Shown: positions 1 to 6,877 of the stretch, one piece after another
How the letters are laid out: each line of letters starts with the position of its first letter
Numbering within the stretch: the stretch's first letter is position 1
From: Planctomycetaceae bacterium
GTDB taxonomy: Bacteria > Planctomycetota > Planctomycetia > Pirellulales > Thermoguttaceae
Assembly (NCBI GenBank): GCA_031283515.1
Contig: JAITBS010000141.1
Span: forward strand, 1-13,630
Direction of reading: 5' to 3'
DNA length: 13,630 nt
Position numbers and translations under genes: made by a program
Notes under the pieces: model-generated
Told to the model about the DNA's origin: nothing
Databases searched by the model: none
The model's input: only the letters and a program-made list of their open reading frames with translations

Positions 1-369
1 CGGTTCAATGAATTGGGTTATCATTTTGACGGAGTTGCGAAAGGCGGTCTCGAAATCAGTGAGAATGGACGAGTTGTTACAGAAGTTGATATTTTGCTCG
101 AAAATGAAAAAACAATTGCAGTAATAGAAGTTAAAACCAAACCAACCGTTCATGATGTTAAGAGACAATTGAAACAGATGGAAATTGTGCGACGGTATTA
201 TGAACGGCATTGGAACACGTGTAAGGTCATTATTGGAGCGATTGCCGGTGCGGTTTTTCCGGCTGCTGCTAAAGAGACAGCAATTAAAGCAGGTTTTTAT
301 GTGATCACTCAAAGCGGTGATACTGTCAAAATAGATGTTCCTCCCAATTTTAAACCTCGTGAATTTTGA
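1..369 (+). CDS. PD-(D/E)XK nuclease-fold protein, 5' truncated by window edge
   Basis: The reading frame is already open at base 1 and ends at a TGA at 367-369, so the true start lies left of the window; the TTG at 13 is only an internal codon. The visible 122 residues contain a short PD-(D/E)XK-like core: an acidic strand (VVTEVDILLEN) followed by a strand ending in IEVKTKP. That matches the D...ExK metal-site pattern of restriction-endonuclease-like folds. The C-terminal part (IIGAIAGAVFPAAA...GFYVITQSGDTVKI) resembles a family of uncharacterised conserved proteins that often have an N-terminal coiled coil; I know the pattern from planctomycetes and cyanobacteria. A nuclease role is inferred from the fold, and the substrate is unknown. 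Seventy bases separate it from the next likely start. Confidence 0.7.
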   Translation, partial: RFNELGYHFDGVAKGGLEISENGRVVTEVDILLENEKTIAVIEVKTKPTVHDVKRQLKQMEIVRRYYERHWNTCKVIIGAIAGAVFPAAAKETAIKAGFYVITQSGDTVKIDVPPNFKPREF

Positions 370-439
370 GTAACAGCAGATTTTGTCATTTTTTATGTTC
401 TTTTATATTTGTTTATTCCTGTTTAAAATAACAAATCCG

Positions 440-1147
440 ATGAGTCGATTTCGATTATTGTTGTTCTTGTTTTTGTTTTCGATAACGAATTTATTTTTTC
501 CGGTCAATCTGACGGCACACGGCGAAAATTCCAAAGTAACCGCGAAATATACGACCTCACCGGTTGTTCTTGATGGGCGGCTTGATGAGGAGATTTGGAA
601 ACAGACGGAGACGGTCAAGATTGAAAGGATTATTAAAAACGGTGAGACGGTTCCGGCTCTTTCAACGGAAGTTCGTGTACTTTGGACGGAGGAATTTCTT
701 TACATTGCTTATGTTGCTCCTTACCGTCAATTGGTAACATTTGAACCGGCGATTTATGAAGGCAAACGGGTTGGTCTTTGGGATCGTGATGTTGTTGAAG
801 TGTTTATCAATCCGAATCCGGCAAAGATCAACCGATACTCGGAATATGAGGTGGCGCCGACAGGAGAAAAGATTGATTTGATGCTGGACTTACCGCACAA
901 GGATTTTCTTTGGAACAGTCATTTTGAAGCGGCAGTCCATCTTGATTCTGAAGCGGGATGTTGGACAACAGAGATGCGTATTCCGTTTTCGGGGTTTGGT
1001 GTTAGTAAACCGGTGAGCGGAACATGTTGGCGGATTAATTTTTATCGTCATGCGATTAAGGAGAATGTTTTTCTTGGTTGGCAACCGACGATGAACGATT
1101 CGGCTCATACACCGGAGCGTTTTGGCATTCTTGAATTTATTCAATAG
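440..1147 (+). CDS. Secreted CBM9-like carbohydrate-binding protein
   Basis: This 235-residue protein starts with a typical Sec signal peptide (MSRFRLLLFLFLFSITNLFF, then a small-residue region near LTAHG). The frame stays open upstream to a TTG at 383 and an ATG at 395. Those starts would put a second hydrophobic stretch ahead of the signal, so I chose the ATG at 440, although no clear Shine-Dalgarno site supports any of them. The mature part is one beta-sandwich-like domain. Its pattern is VVLDGRLDEEIWKQ, then VRVLWTEEFLYIAY, then DRDVVEVFINPN, EYEVAPTGEKID, W.TEMRIPFSGFG and WRINFYRH, with a FGILEF end. This order is characteristic of carbohydrate-binding family 9-like domains, known from xylanases and many stand-alone planctomycete secreted proteins. 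Binding to plant or microbial glycans is inferred. No catalytic domain is attached. Confidence 0.8.
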   Translation: MSRFRLLLFLFLFSITNLFFPVNLTAHGENSKVTAKYTTSPVVLDGRLDEEIWKQTETVKIERIIKNGETVPALSTEVRVLWTEEFLYIAYVAPYRQLVTFEPAIYEGKRVGLWDRDVVEVFINPNPAKINRYSEYEVAPTGEKIDLMLDLPHKDFLWNSHFEAAVHLDSEAGCWTTEMRIPFSGFGVSKPVSGTCWRINFYRHAIKENVFLGWQPTMNDSAHTPERFGILEFIQ

Positions 1148-1212
1148 TATGGTCGTGATCAATAGAATCCGCCCAGATCGTGGGGTTACGAAGGAACTCA
1201 CACAGAACGAGC

Positions 1213-2073
1213 ATGAATCAACCGTTTGAGCAACGTTATAACGATCAACCATTACGTCGTGAGCAATTTTGCGGACTTACAGTGGAGGGATTTTCGCGGG
1301 CTGCGATGCAGACTTATTGGCGGATTCCTGAGTTGAAGCTGGGGTTCGATTTAGGTTCCCAGCCGTGGTCATTTATGGGGACTCCATATTGGTTTGTTTC
1401 CCACACGCACATGGATCATTTGTTGGCACTTCCGGCGTATGTTGCTCGGCGCCGCATGATGAAGATGGAGTCGCCGACTATTTTTTTGCCGGAGGAATCG
1501 GTTGCGACGGTTCGCCAACTTCTGAGTATCTTTTCGCGATTGGATCATGGTTCACTTCCTTGTCGGCTCAACGGGGTGAAGCCTGGGGACGAGATGCTTT
1601 TATCGAATGGTCTTATTGTTTCTGTGGTGAAAACGTATCACACCATCCCTTCTGTCGGCTACATTGTTTGGGAGCGTCGTAAACGTTTGAAGGAAGAATA
1701 CAGTTCGTTGAATGAATTAGCGATTCGTAATTTAGCGATTTCGGGAGTTGAGGTATCTCGGGAGATTCGTCTTCCGAAGGTTGCCTATCTTGGCGACAGC
1801 CGCATTCAAACACTGGATGAAAACCCAACCATGTTTCAAGCGGACATTTTGATTATGGAACTTTCATTTGTTGCCAAACGTCATCGTGGTGAACGCATCC
1901 ATAAATATGGACATATCCATCTTGACGATATTGTTGATCGTCAACATTTATTCCAAAACGCGGTCGTGATTGCTTCACATTTTAGCACGCGTTATCTTGA
2001 TCTTGAAATTGAAACAACTGTCCATCGCCGTTTACCGGACATGCTCAACGGGCGATTAGTTCTCTGGTTCTGA
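1213..2073 (+). CDS. tRNase Z-like metallo-beta-lactamase-fold hydrolase (plant-type short form)
   Basis: This 286-residue protein has the full set of tRNase Z metal ligands: H64-x-H66-x-D68-H69 (SHTHMDH), H143 in KTYHTIPS.GY, D195 in YLGDS, H234 and H236 in GHIH, and H256 in HFSTRY, whose HxSxRY form is typical of RNase Z rather than generic MBL hydrolases. Known RNase Z enzymes cut the 3' trailer from tRNA precursors in the cytoplasm. From memory, the stretch LKEEYSSLNELAIRNLAISGVEVS, including the short linker in place of the usual bacterial flexible arm, resembles Arabidopsis TRZ1-like short tRNase Z more than E. coli or Bacillus RNase Z. The frame is open to a GTG at 1180, but the ATG at 1213 fits the protein start better. 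It could instead be a paralogue acting on other substrates. Confidence 0.75.
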   Translation: MNQPFEQRYNDQPLRREQFCGLTVEGFSRAAMQTYWRIPELKLGFDLGSQPWSFMGTPYWFVSHTHMDHLLALPAYVARRRMMKMESPTIFLPEESVATVRQLLSIFSRLDHGSLPCRLNGVKPGDEMLLSNGLIVSVVKTYHTIPSVGYIVWERRKRLKEEYSSLNELAIRNLAISGVEVSREIRLPKVAYLGDSRIQTLDENPTMFQADILIMELSFVAKRHRGERIHKYGHIHLDDIVDRQHLFQNAVVIASHFSTRYLDLEIETTVHRRLPDMLNGRLVLWF

Positions 2074-2104
2074 AAGGGCAATTATAAAGCGGACAACTTC
2101 GTTG

Positions 2105-2133
2105 TTGACAGTTTCGTCAAGGAAAAGTATCAT
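2105..2133 (+). promoter_or_regulatory. Sigma70-type promoter for the dihaem/FGE-fold gene
   Basis: A perfect -35 box TTGACA (2105-2110) is separated by 17 bases from TATCAT (2128-2133), one mismatch from TATAAT. Transcription would start near 2140 and leave a leader of roughly 125 bases before the ATG at 2265. The position just after the tRNase Z-like gene makes biological sense. It is predicted from sequence only. Confidence 0.55.
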
Positions 2134-2158
2134 TAATCGTTCCCAATTTAAAATTCGG

Positions 2159-2193
2159 CTCACGTTAAATGGTAAATACATTTCTGACGTGAG
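2159..2193 (+). promoter_or_regulatory. Two-tier hairpin in the leader of the dihaem/FGE-fold gene
   Basis: CTCACGT (2159-2165) pairs perfectly with ACGTGAG (2187-2193). Inside it AAATG (2167-2171) pairs with CATTT (2179-2183) around a seven-base loop, leaving a small asymmetric bulge. No run of T follows, so it is not a standard terminator. It lies between the predicted promoter and the gene, so it may be an RNA regulatory structure or a DNA operator palindrome. No known riboswitch class is recognised. Confidence 0.4.
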
Positions 2194-2264
2194 AAGTTGA
2201 TTTTGTAGAGGAGTTCAGAACGTTTCACCAATTCGCCAATTTAACTTTTTTTAGGAATTGTAAC

Positions 2265-5200
2265 ATGTTGCGATCTATTATTTTTTTCTGTTTTTTCGGT
2301 TTTGTTTTGTTTTTTGAAGTTTTACGGGTGTCGGCTTACGATAATGGTCGTGTTCCCGTCAATACGCCGGAATCCGCTCAACGGATGGTCGAAGACCTCA
2401 TCGCAACCTTTGGCGAAAAATATCCCAAAGGGAAAGAATATCTTAAACGACTCCACGAAACCGCTGAAAAAAAGAAAGATTTGAAAAAAAATCCCAACGC
2501 CCAAAATGAATTTGACACAATACTCCGCGAAGCAGCACTTGCCAATCCGTTACTCGATTTCGATAACATTCTTTTAGTCCGCCGTAATACACAAAAAGGT
2601 TGGGGATTTGTCGCTCTTAATTCTTATACAAACGATACAATTTCCAGAAAAGGTTGGAATAATGAATTAGTCCTCTTGAACAATATCCGAACACAACCCA
2701 AATTGACTCCAATTTATCAGCATCCCGACGGAGCAATTATCCGTGATCTCGAACTCCATTTTGATGGTCAACGGATTATGTTTTCGTCGATCAACCAAAA
2801 TGGACGTTGGGCGGTGTTTGAAATTGGCATTGACGGTCAGCATCTTCGGGAACTCACTCCCACTGACCAAACCGATGTCGATTGGTTTGACTCTTGTTAT
2901 CTGCCCGAAGAAGGACAAATTATTTCTGCTTCCACTGCCGGAATGCAAGGACTTCCTTGTGAAAATGGTAATCGGGTTATGGTCAATCTTTACCGTGTGG
3001 CAACAGAAACCAAAAAAGTTCGACAACTCACGTTTGAACAGGACAGTGATTGGCATCCAAGTGTGATGCACGATGGACGTGTGATGTATTTACGTTGGGA
3101 ATACTCGGATATTCCGCATTACATGAGCCGAATCCTTTTCGCCATGCAACCGGATGGACGTCAGCAACGAGCGATTTGGGGAAGCGGTTCCTATTTTCCA
3201 ACAGCCTTCAAAAATCCGCGTGCCGTTCCCGGTCATTCCAGTATGGTTATCGGCGTGGTCAGCGGACATCACACCGCCGGCGGCGGTATTCCCGAAGCAG
3301 GACGACTCCTTTTGATTAACCCCCAACTCGCCTCAAAATATCCAATGCGCTATGATCCAACCTCAAAAGAATGGGCTCCGCCGCTTACTCATTTAAATGT
3401 TTTCCCGCGTGTTTTTCCTAAAGAGCAAACAGGTTGTGTTCAGGAAATCCCTGGTTATGGTCGTGAAGTGGTCGGCAATGTTTACGATAATCAGGGCGGA
3501 GCCGGAAAATATCGTTTCGTTTATCCTTGGCCGCTCAATGAAAATTATTATCTCGTGAGTATGAAGATTGCGGATCGCGGAATGTTCGGACTTTATCTTG
3601 TTGACCGTTTCGATAATATGACAAAAATTATGGAACTTCCGAACGATTCACTGCTCCAACCGATTCCGGTTACTTCACGGCAACGTCCGCCGGTACGAAC
3701 AGATATGACTGATTCGGAAAGTAAACAGGGAACAATGTTTATTACGGATGTTTATCAGGGCGGCGGTCTTAAAGGAGTTCCGCGCGGAACTGCAAAATCG
3801 CTTCGAATTTTCGCCTATCATTTCGGTTTCCGAAAAAGCGGCGGACATGAATCGGTTGGAATGGTTTCCAGTTGGGATGTTAAACGAATTCTTGGAACAG
3901 TTCCCATCGAAGAAGACGGCTCTGCCAGTTTCAATATTCCGGCAAATACGCCCATTTCAATTCAAGTTCTTGACGCTGAAGGTCGGGCGATTCAGTTAAT
4001 GCGGTCGTGGACGCTTTGTATGCCGGGGGAACAACAAGCGTGTATCGGTTGCCACGAAACGCCGTTGGAAGTAACACCGAACAAACGGGTTGCCGCGGCG
4101 AACCGACCGCCAAGCGAAATGACTCCGTTTTACGGTCCCGCCAGACCATTCGGTTACGAAACGGAAATTCAGCCGATGCTCGAAAAACATTGTGTTTCCT
4201 GTCACAACGATGTCAATAAAACAGAACGTAAAATACTTTCGTTTGAAGCTCATAACACCGGAAATTGGCGTACGGATACTTCCTATTCCGCGTTGAATCC
4301 CTTTACTTGGCGTCCGGGTCCTGAGGGCGATCTTGACATATTGCCGCCGATGGATTACCACGCTGGTGTGAGTGAACTCGTTCAGATGCTTAAAAGAGGA
4401 CATTACGGTGTTCAACTCGACAAAGAATCATGGGACAGAATTTATACATGGATTGATTTGAATGTTCCGTATCGAGGACATTGGGTTAATCCTGAATTTG
4501 AAAAACGGCGGCTGGAACTTTCAAAACTTTACGCCGATCTCGACACAAACCCCGAAGAAGAATATCGGACATCGCTTGCCGCTGTTACAAAAACGGAAGT
4601 ACAAAAATTAACACCGAAACAACTGGATGAAGTCATTAAACAATATTCCGCAACAGATAATTTATCGGTTCCGAATTTTCCGTTTAACAAACCGCAACCG
4701 ATTGAGGTGTCCTCCCGAATCAAACTTGTTGTCAATCTCGGCAAGGAACCGCAACGAACACCGGAACATGGTTTACCGAGTGATTCGTCTTGGGCGTGGC
4801 AACCGGTTCAAGGGCAGGAAAAGTCGCCGCCGATTCTTGAAACACAGATCGATTTGGGCAACAACCGCCAAATTGTGTTTGTTAAAATTCCGGCGGGCGA
4901 ATATATTATGGGACAATTAGACGGTTTTCCTGATGAACGGCAACGCCGAATTGTTAAAATTGACAAACCGTTTTGGATAGCGGAAACGGAAATTACCAAC
5001 GGGCAATATGGAATTTACGATTCGAATCATGACACGCGGTATTTACGGGAAGATGGTAAAGATCATATTGTGCCGGGTTATATTGCGAACCATCCGGATC
5101 AACCGGTTGCGAGGATTTCGTTTCAGGAAGCCGAAATGTTTTGCCGTTGGCTTTCCGGCAAGACTGGTAAAAAGGTAACACTGCCGACGGAATCGCAATG

Positions 5201-5672
5201 GGAATGGGCAGCGCGTTCTGGAACAACAACTCCGTTTTGGTTTGGCGACCGCAACACGGATTTTTCAAAGTATGCCAATCTTGCCGGAGCGGAGGTTCGG
5301 GAGACTTATACGACGTGGGAAAACGGCAGTACGGTTCACAAACGCCGGTTTTACGCACAGGATTCGATTTTTCCGTTACGCGATGATCGGTTTGCGGACA
5401 AATGGTTTGTTGTGGATTATGTGAAACAGTATGAGCCGAATTTTTGGGGATTGTACGATGTGATTGGCAATGTTTGGGAGTGGACATATCCTGAACCCGG
5501 CAATTCTGAAACAGGTCATTTGGAGTCTGTTAATACATCAAAAGGTCAAGTTGTTGCGCGTGGTGGTAGTTGGAAAGACCGCCCCAAAGTTGTAGGTGCG
5601 GCAACACGAGTTCTGTACGAACCCTGGCAAAAAGTAATGAATGTCGGCTTCCGACCAATTATTGCCGAATAA
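2265..5672 (+). CDS. Hydrazine synthase alpha-like dihaem protein fused to FGE-sulfatase-fold domain
   Basis: This 1135-residue exported protein begins with a signal peptide ending near VSAYD (residue about 25). Residues about 155-500 have repeated beta-strand patterns of a TolB/WD40-like propeller (HFDGQRIMFSS, HDGRVMYLRWEYSD at 269-282), which I associate with the planctomycete hydrazine synthase alpha family. Two c-type haem sites follow: CIGCH at 593-597 and CVSCH at 643-647. From about residue 870 there is an FGE-sulfatase (SUMF1/EgtB/PvdO) fold: VKIPAGEYIMG, LPTESQWEWAARSG, GNVWEW (1068-1073), RGGSW (1099-1103) and GFRPI. The segment after RGGSW has no cysteine, so the formylglycine-generating active site is absent and this domain is probably binding or structural. 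An electron-transfer or redox role in the periplasm is inferred; actual hydrazine synthesis is not supported without the other subunits. It appears monocistronic, with its own promoter. Confidence 0.75.
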   Translation: MLRSIIFFCFFGFVLFFEVLRVSAYDNGRVPVNTPESAQRMVEDLIATFGEKYPKGKEYLKRLHETAEKKKDLKKNPNAQNEFDTILREAALANPLLDFDNILLVRRNTQKGWGFVALNSYTNDTISRKGWNNELVLLNNIRTQPKLTPIYQHPDGAIIRDLELHFDGQRIMFSSINQNGRWAVFEIGIDGQHLRELTPTDQTDVDWFDSCYLPEEGQIISASTAGMQGLPCENGNRVMVNLYRVATETKKVRQLTFEQDSDWHPSVMHDGRVMYLRWEYSDIPHYMSRILFAMQPDGRQQRAIWGSGSYFPTAFKNPRAVPGHSSMVIGVVSGHHTAGGGIPEAGRLLLINPQLASKYPMRYDPTSKEWAPPLTHLNVFPRVFPKEQTGCVQEIPGYGREVVGNVYDNQGGAGKYRFVYPWPLNENYYLVSMKIADRGMFGLYLVDRFDNMTKIMELPNDSLLQPIPVTSRQRPPVRTDMTDSESKQGTMFITDVYQGGGLKGVPRGTAKSLRIFAYHFGFRKSGGHESVGMVSSWDVKRILGTVPIEEDGSASFNIPANTPISIQVLDAEGRAIQLMRSWTLCMPGEQQACIGCHETPLEVTPNKRVAAANRPPSEMTPFYGPARPFGYETEIQPMLEKHCVSCHNDVNKTERKILSFEAHNTGNWRTDTSYSALNPFTWRPGPEGDLDILPPMDYHAGVSELVQMLKRGHYGVQLDKESWDRIYTWIDLNVPYRGHWVNPEFEKRRLELSKLYADLDTNPEEEYRTSLAAVTKTEVQKLTPKQLDEVIKQYSATDNLSVPNFPFNKPQPIEVSSRIKLVVNLGKEPQRTPEHGLPSDSSWAWQPVQGQEKSPPILETQIDLGNNRQIVFVKIPAGEYIMGQLDGFPDERQRRIVKIDKPFWIAETEITNGQYGIYDSNHDTRYLREDGKDHIVPGYIANHPDQPVARISFQEAEMFCRWLSGKTGKKVTLPTESQWEWAARSGTTTPFWFGDRNTDFSKYANLAGAEVRETYTTWENGSTVHKRRFYAQDSIFPLRDDRFADKWFVVDYVKQYEPNFWGLYDVIGNVWEWTYPEPGNSETGHLESVNTSKGQVVARGGSWKDRPKVVGAATRVLYEPWQKVMNVGFRPIIAE

Positions 5673-5708
5673 TGAGAACTATTTAATAATGTAACTGATT
5701 TACAGTGA

Positions 5709-6065
5709 AATATTAATCGATGGTATGATGCGAAAGTCGGACGATGGATTTCAAAAGATCCAATCGGATTTAAGGGAAAAGATAAAAACCTTTACCGGTA
5801 TGTCGGTAATAGTTCTACTCTTCATTGCGACAGTTTAGGGTTAGTTGATAAAACAAATTGCACTGATTTTGGAGAGCGAATTACCGCTCAAATAGTGCAA
5901 CCCGAAAATTCAAGACGAAGTTTTATTTTTGTTCCAGATTTTTTGTTTCCCGTCTATTCTTTTTTCTGGCGCGACGCATTGCATTACGCAACAACCAGCG
6001 CAAAATTGTTTAAACATCAAGATTACAATAACCTTATTAAAGAAATTCAAAAGAAAGGAGTTCCC
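5709..6065 (+). pseudogene. RHS-core C-terminal fragment with tip region (remnant)
   Basis: After a stop at 5706-5708 the frame opens abruptly into the end of an RHS repeat-associated core. NRWYDAKVGRWISKDPIGF, then NLYRYVGNSSTLHCDSLGL, corresponds to the family pattern R.YD...GR..S.DPIGF....NLY.YV.N.....D..GL. No start codon or upstream RHS repeats are present, so the 5' part is lost. After DSLGL, where RHS proteins switch to variable toxin tips, come about 80 residues of unrecognised sequence (TNCTDFGERITAQ... RDALHYATTSAKLF). The frame then continues without a stop into the small module starting at 6066. RHS identity of the first 45 residues is clear from motifs. Whether any product is made, perhaps from the GTG at 5895, is unknown. 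Confidence 0.65.
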
Positions 6066-6329
6066 ATGCCAACATCATTATTAGATGAATTAGTTGCCGA
6101 AGGTATCACAAAAGGTCGAACCGAAGGTATCACAAAAGGCAGAACCGAAGGTCGAACTGAATTTGGACGTAATGCGGTATTGTCTTTATTGCATAAGCGA
6201 TTTGTTAAGATTCCTAAAAAGATTGAAACGGCAGTTCGGCGGATGAATGATCCGATTGCATTAGAATCTTTGGTGATTGACGCCGCAACATGTCAGACGT
6301 TACGTGAATTTTCGGACGCATTGCGTTGA
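6066..6329 (+). CDS. Small Rpn/DUF4351-type C-terminal module protein (copy 1)
   Basis: I start this 87-residue protein at ATG 6066 because a strong Shine-Dalgarno site, AAAGGAG (6054-6060), lies five bases upstream. The longer open frame from 5895 includes RHS-derived sequence. Residues 12-31 are a charged glycine repeat (EGITKGRT twice, then EGRT), the kind of linker found ahead of the C-terminus in Rpn-family (PDDEXK transposase-like) proteins. The rest, LLHKRFVKIPKKIETAVRRM...LESLVIDAATCQTLREF, resembles the helical DUF4351-like end domain of those proteins. The nuclease half is absent, so this is either a free-standing tail protein or a truncated remnant. Its similarity to the gene at 6600 indicates duplication. 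Function unknown. Confidence 0.55.
   Translation: MPTSLLDELVAEGITKGRTEGITKGRTEGRTEFGRNAVLSLLHKRFVKIPKKIETAVRRMNDPIALESLVIDAATCQTLREFSDALR
6099..6158 (+). repeat. 24-base in-frame tandem repeat
   Basis: Two 24-base units (6099-6122 and 6123-6146, differing at two or three bases) are followed by a half-unit at 6147-6158. They encode EGITKGRT, EGITKGRT and EGRT. Being a multiple of three, the unit could change in number without shifting frame. Confidence 0.75.
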
Positions 6330-6599
6330 TTGGCGGGAGAGTTCGTGAATAACGGCAAGCGGAATTATACTTCCATTGTCTTAACTGGGTCTTTGTTAAT
6401 CTTAAAATTTGGGACAGACAGAAAGGTAACCTTGACCAAACAGGCTTATCGGAAAACACAGTATTCTCTAAATTAAAGGCTAACAAACACTAGATATCAC
6501 TGCAAACATCACACAATATTGTACCTGGACAAATAATCTAACTACAGAACCAATTGTTCAATCCATTACAAATGTTTTCAATGGAACGGAGGGAATCGA
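6330..6599. other. Degraded spacer between the two small modules
   Basis: No convincing gene is seen. A start-less open stretch at 6353-6493 (46 codons, including LKIWDRQKGNLDQTGLSENT) and another at 6484-6680 overlapping the next gene look like fragments of former coding sequence, but I cannot assign either to a family. The 3' end holds the GGAGGG ribosome site (6588-6593) of the next gene. Confidence 0.35.
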
Positions 6600-6848
6600 A
6601 TGGCAAACACCATTCAAAAAGGAATTTTACAAGAAGGATTCGAACTTGGTGAAGCTCATGGAATTGAAATCGGCGAATTGAAAGGTAGAGTTAATATAAT
6701 CATGGACATCCTACGCGATAGATTTGGGCAAGTTCCTTCACATATTGTTGATTCATTAAATCAACGGACAGATGTAATCGCATTAAAGTCGTTAACTGTT
6801 CACGCCGCGGCTTGTTCGTTACTGACCAATTTTACCGAAGACCTGTAA
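6600..6848 (+). CDS. Small Rpn/DUF4351-type C-terminal module protein (copy 2)
   Basis: This 82-residue protein starts at ATG 6600, six bases after GGAGGG (6588-6593), an almost ideal Shine-Dalgarno site. Its pattern parallels the gene at 6066: a charged glycine stretch (EGFELGEAHGIEIGELKGR), then LRDRFGQVPSHIVDSLNQRTDVIALKSLTVHAAACSLLTNF. The matching positions are RF..(I/V)P..I, (D/P).IAL.SL and A(A/T)C..L..F. The two are therefore diverged paralogues. As in copy 1, only the C-terminal part of the usual Rpn-like architecture is present and no PD-(D/E)XK residues are visible. It lies 29 bases before umuC and may be co-transcribed with it. Function unknown. Confidence 0.6.
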   Translation: MANTIQKGILQEGFELGEAHGIEIGELKGRVNIIMDILRDRFGQVPSHIVDSLNQRTDVIALKSLTVHAAACSLLTNFTEDL

Positions 6849-6877
6849 ACCGGAATGGAATTTCTTCCGTTCATATC

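Noticed and set aside
383..439. Upstream in-frame starts (TTG 383, ATG 395) for the CBM9-like gene
   Set aside because: They would add a second hydrophobic stretch before a normal signal peptide; no ribosome site supports them.
4993..5487. 164-codon minus-strand open frame within the FGE-fold region
   Set aside because: It is antisense to well-conserved FGE-sulfatase motifs; no domain or start signal.
2265..5672. True hydrazine synthase (anammox) assignment
   Set aside because: Only the alpha-like region is seen; beta/gamma subunits and other anammox genes are absent, and the FGE-fold fusion differs from HzsA.
2265..5672. Active formylglycine-generating enzyme
   Set aside because: The cysteines expected after the RGGS motif are missing; no sulfatase gene is nearby.
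6484..6680. Alternative start-less frame overlapping the second small module
   Set aside because: It has no start codon, and the frame from ATG 6600 has an ideal ribosome site and similarity to its paralogue.
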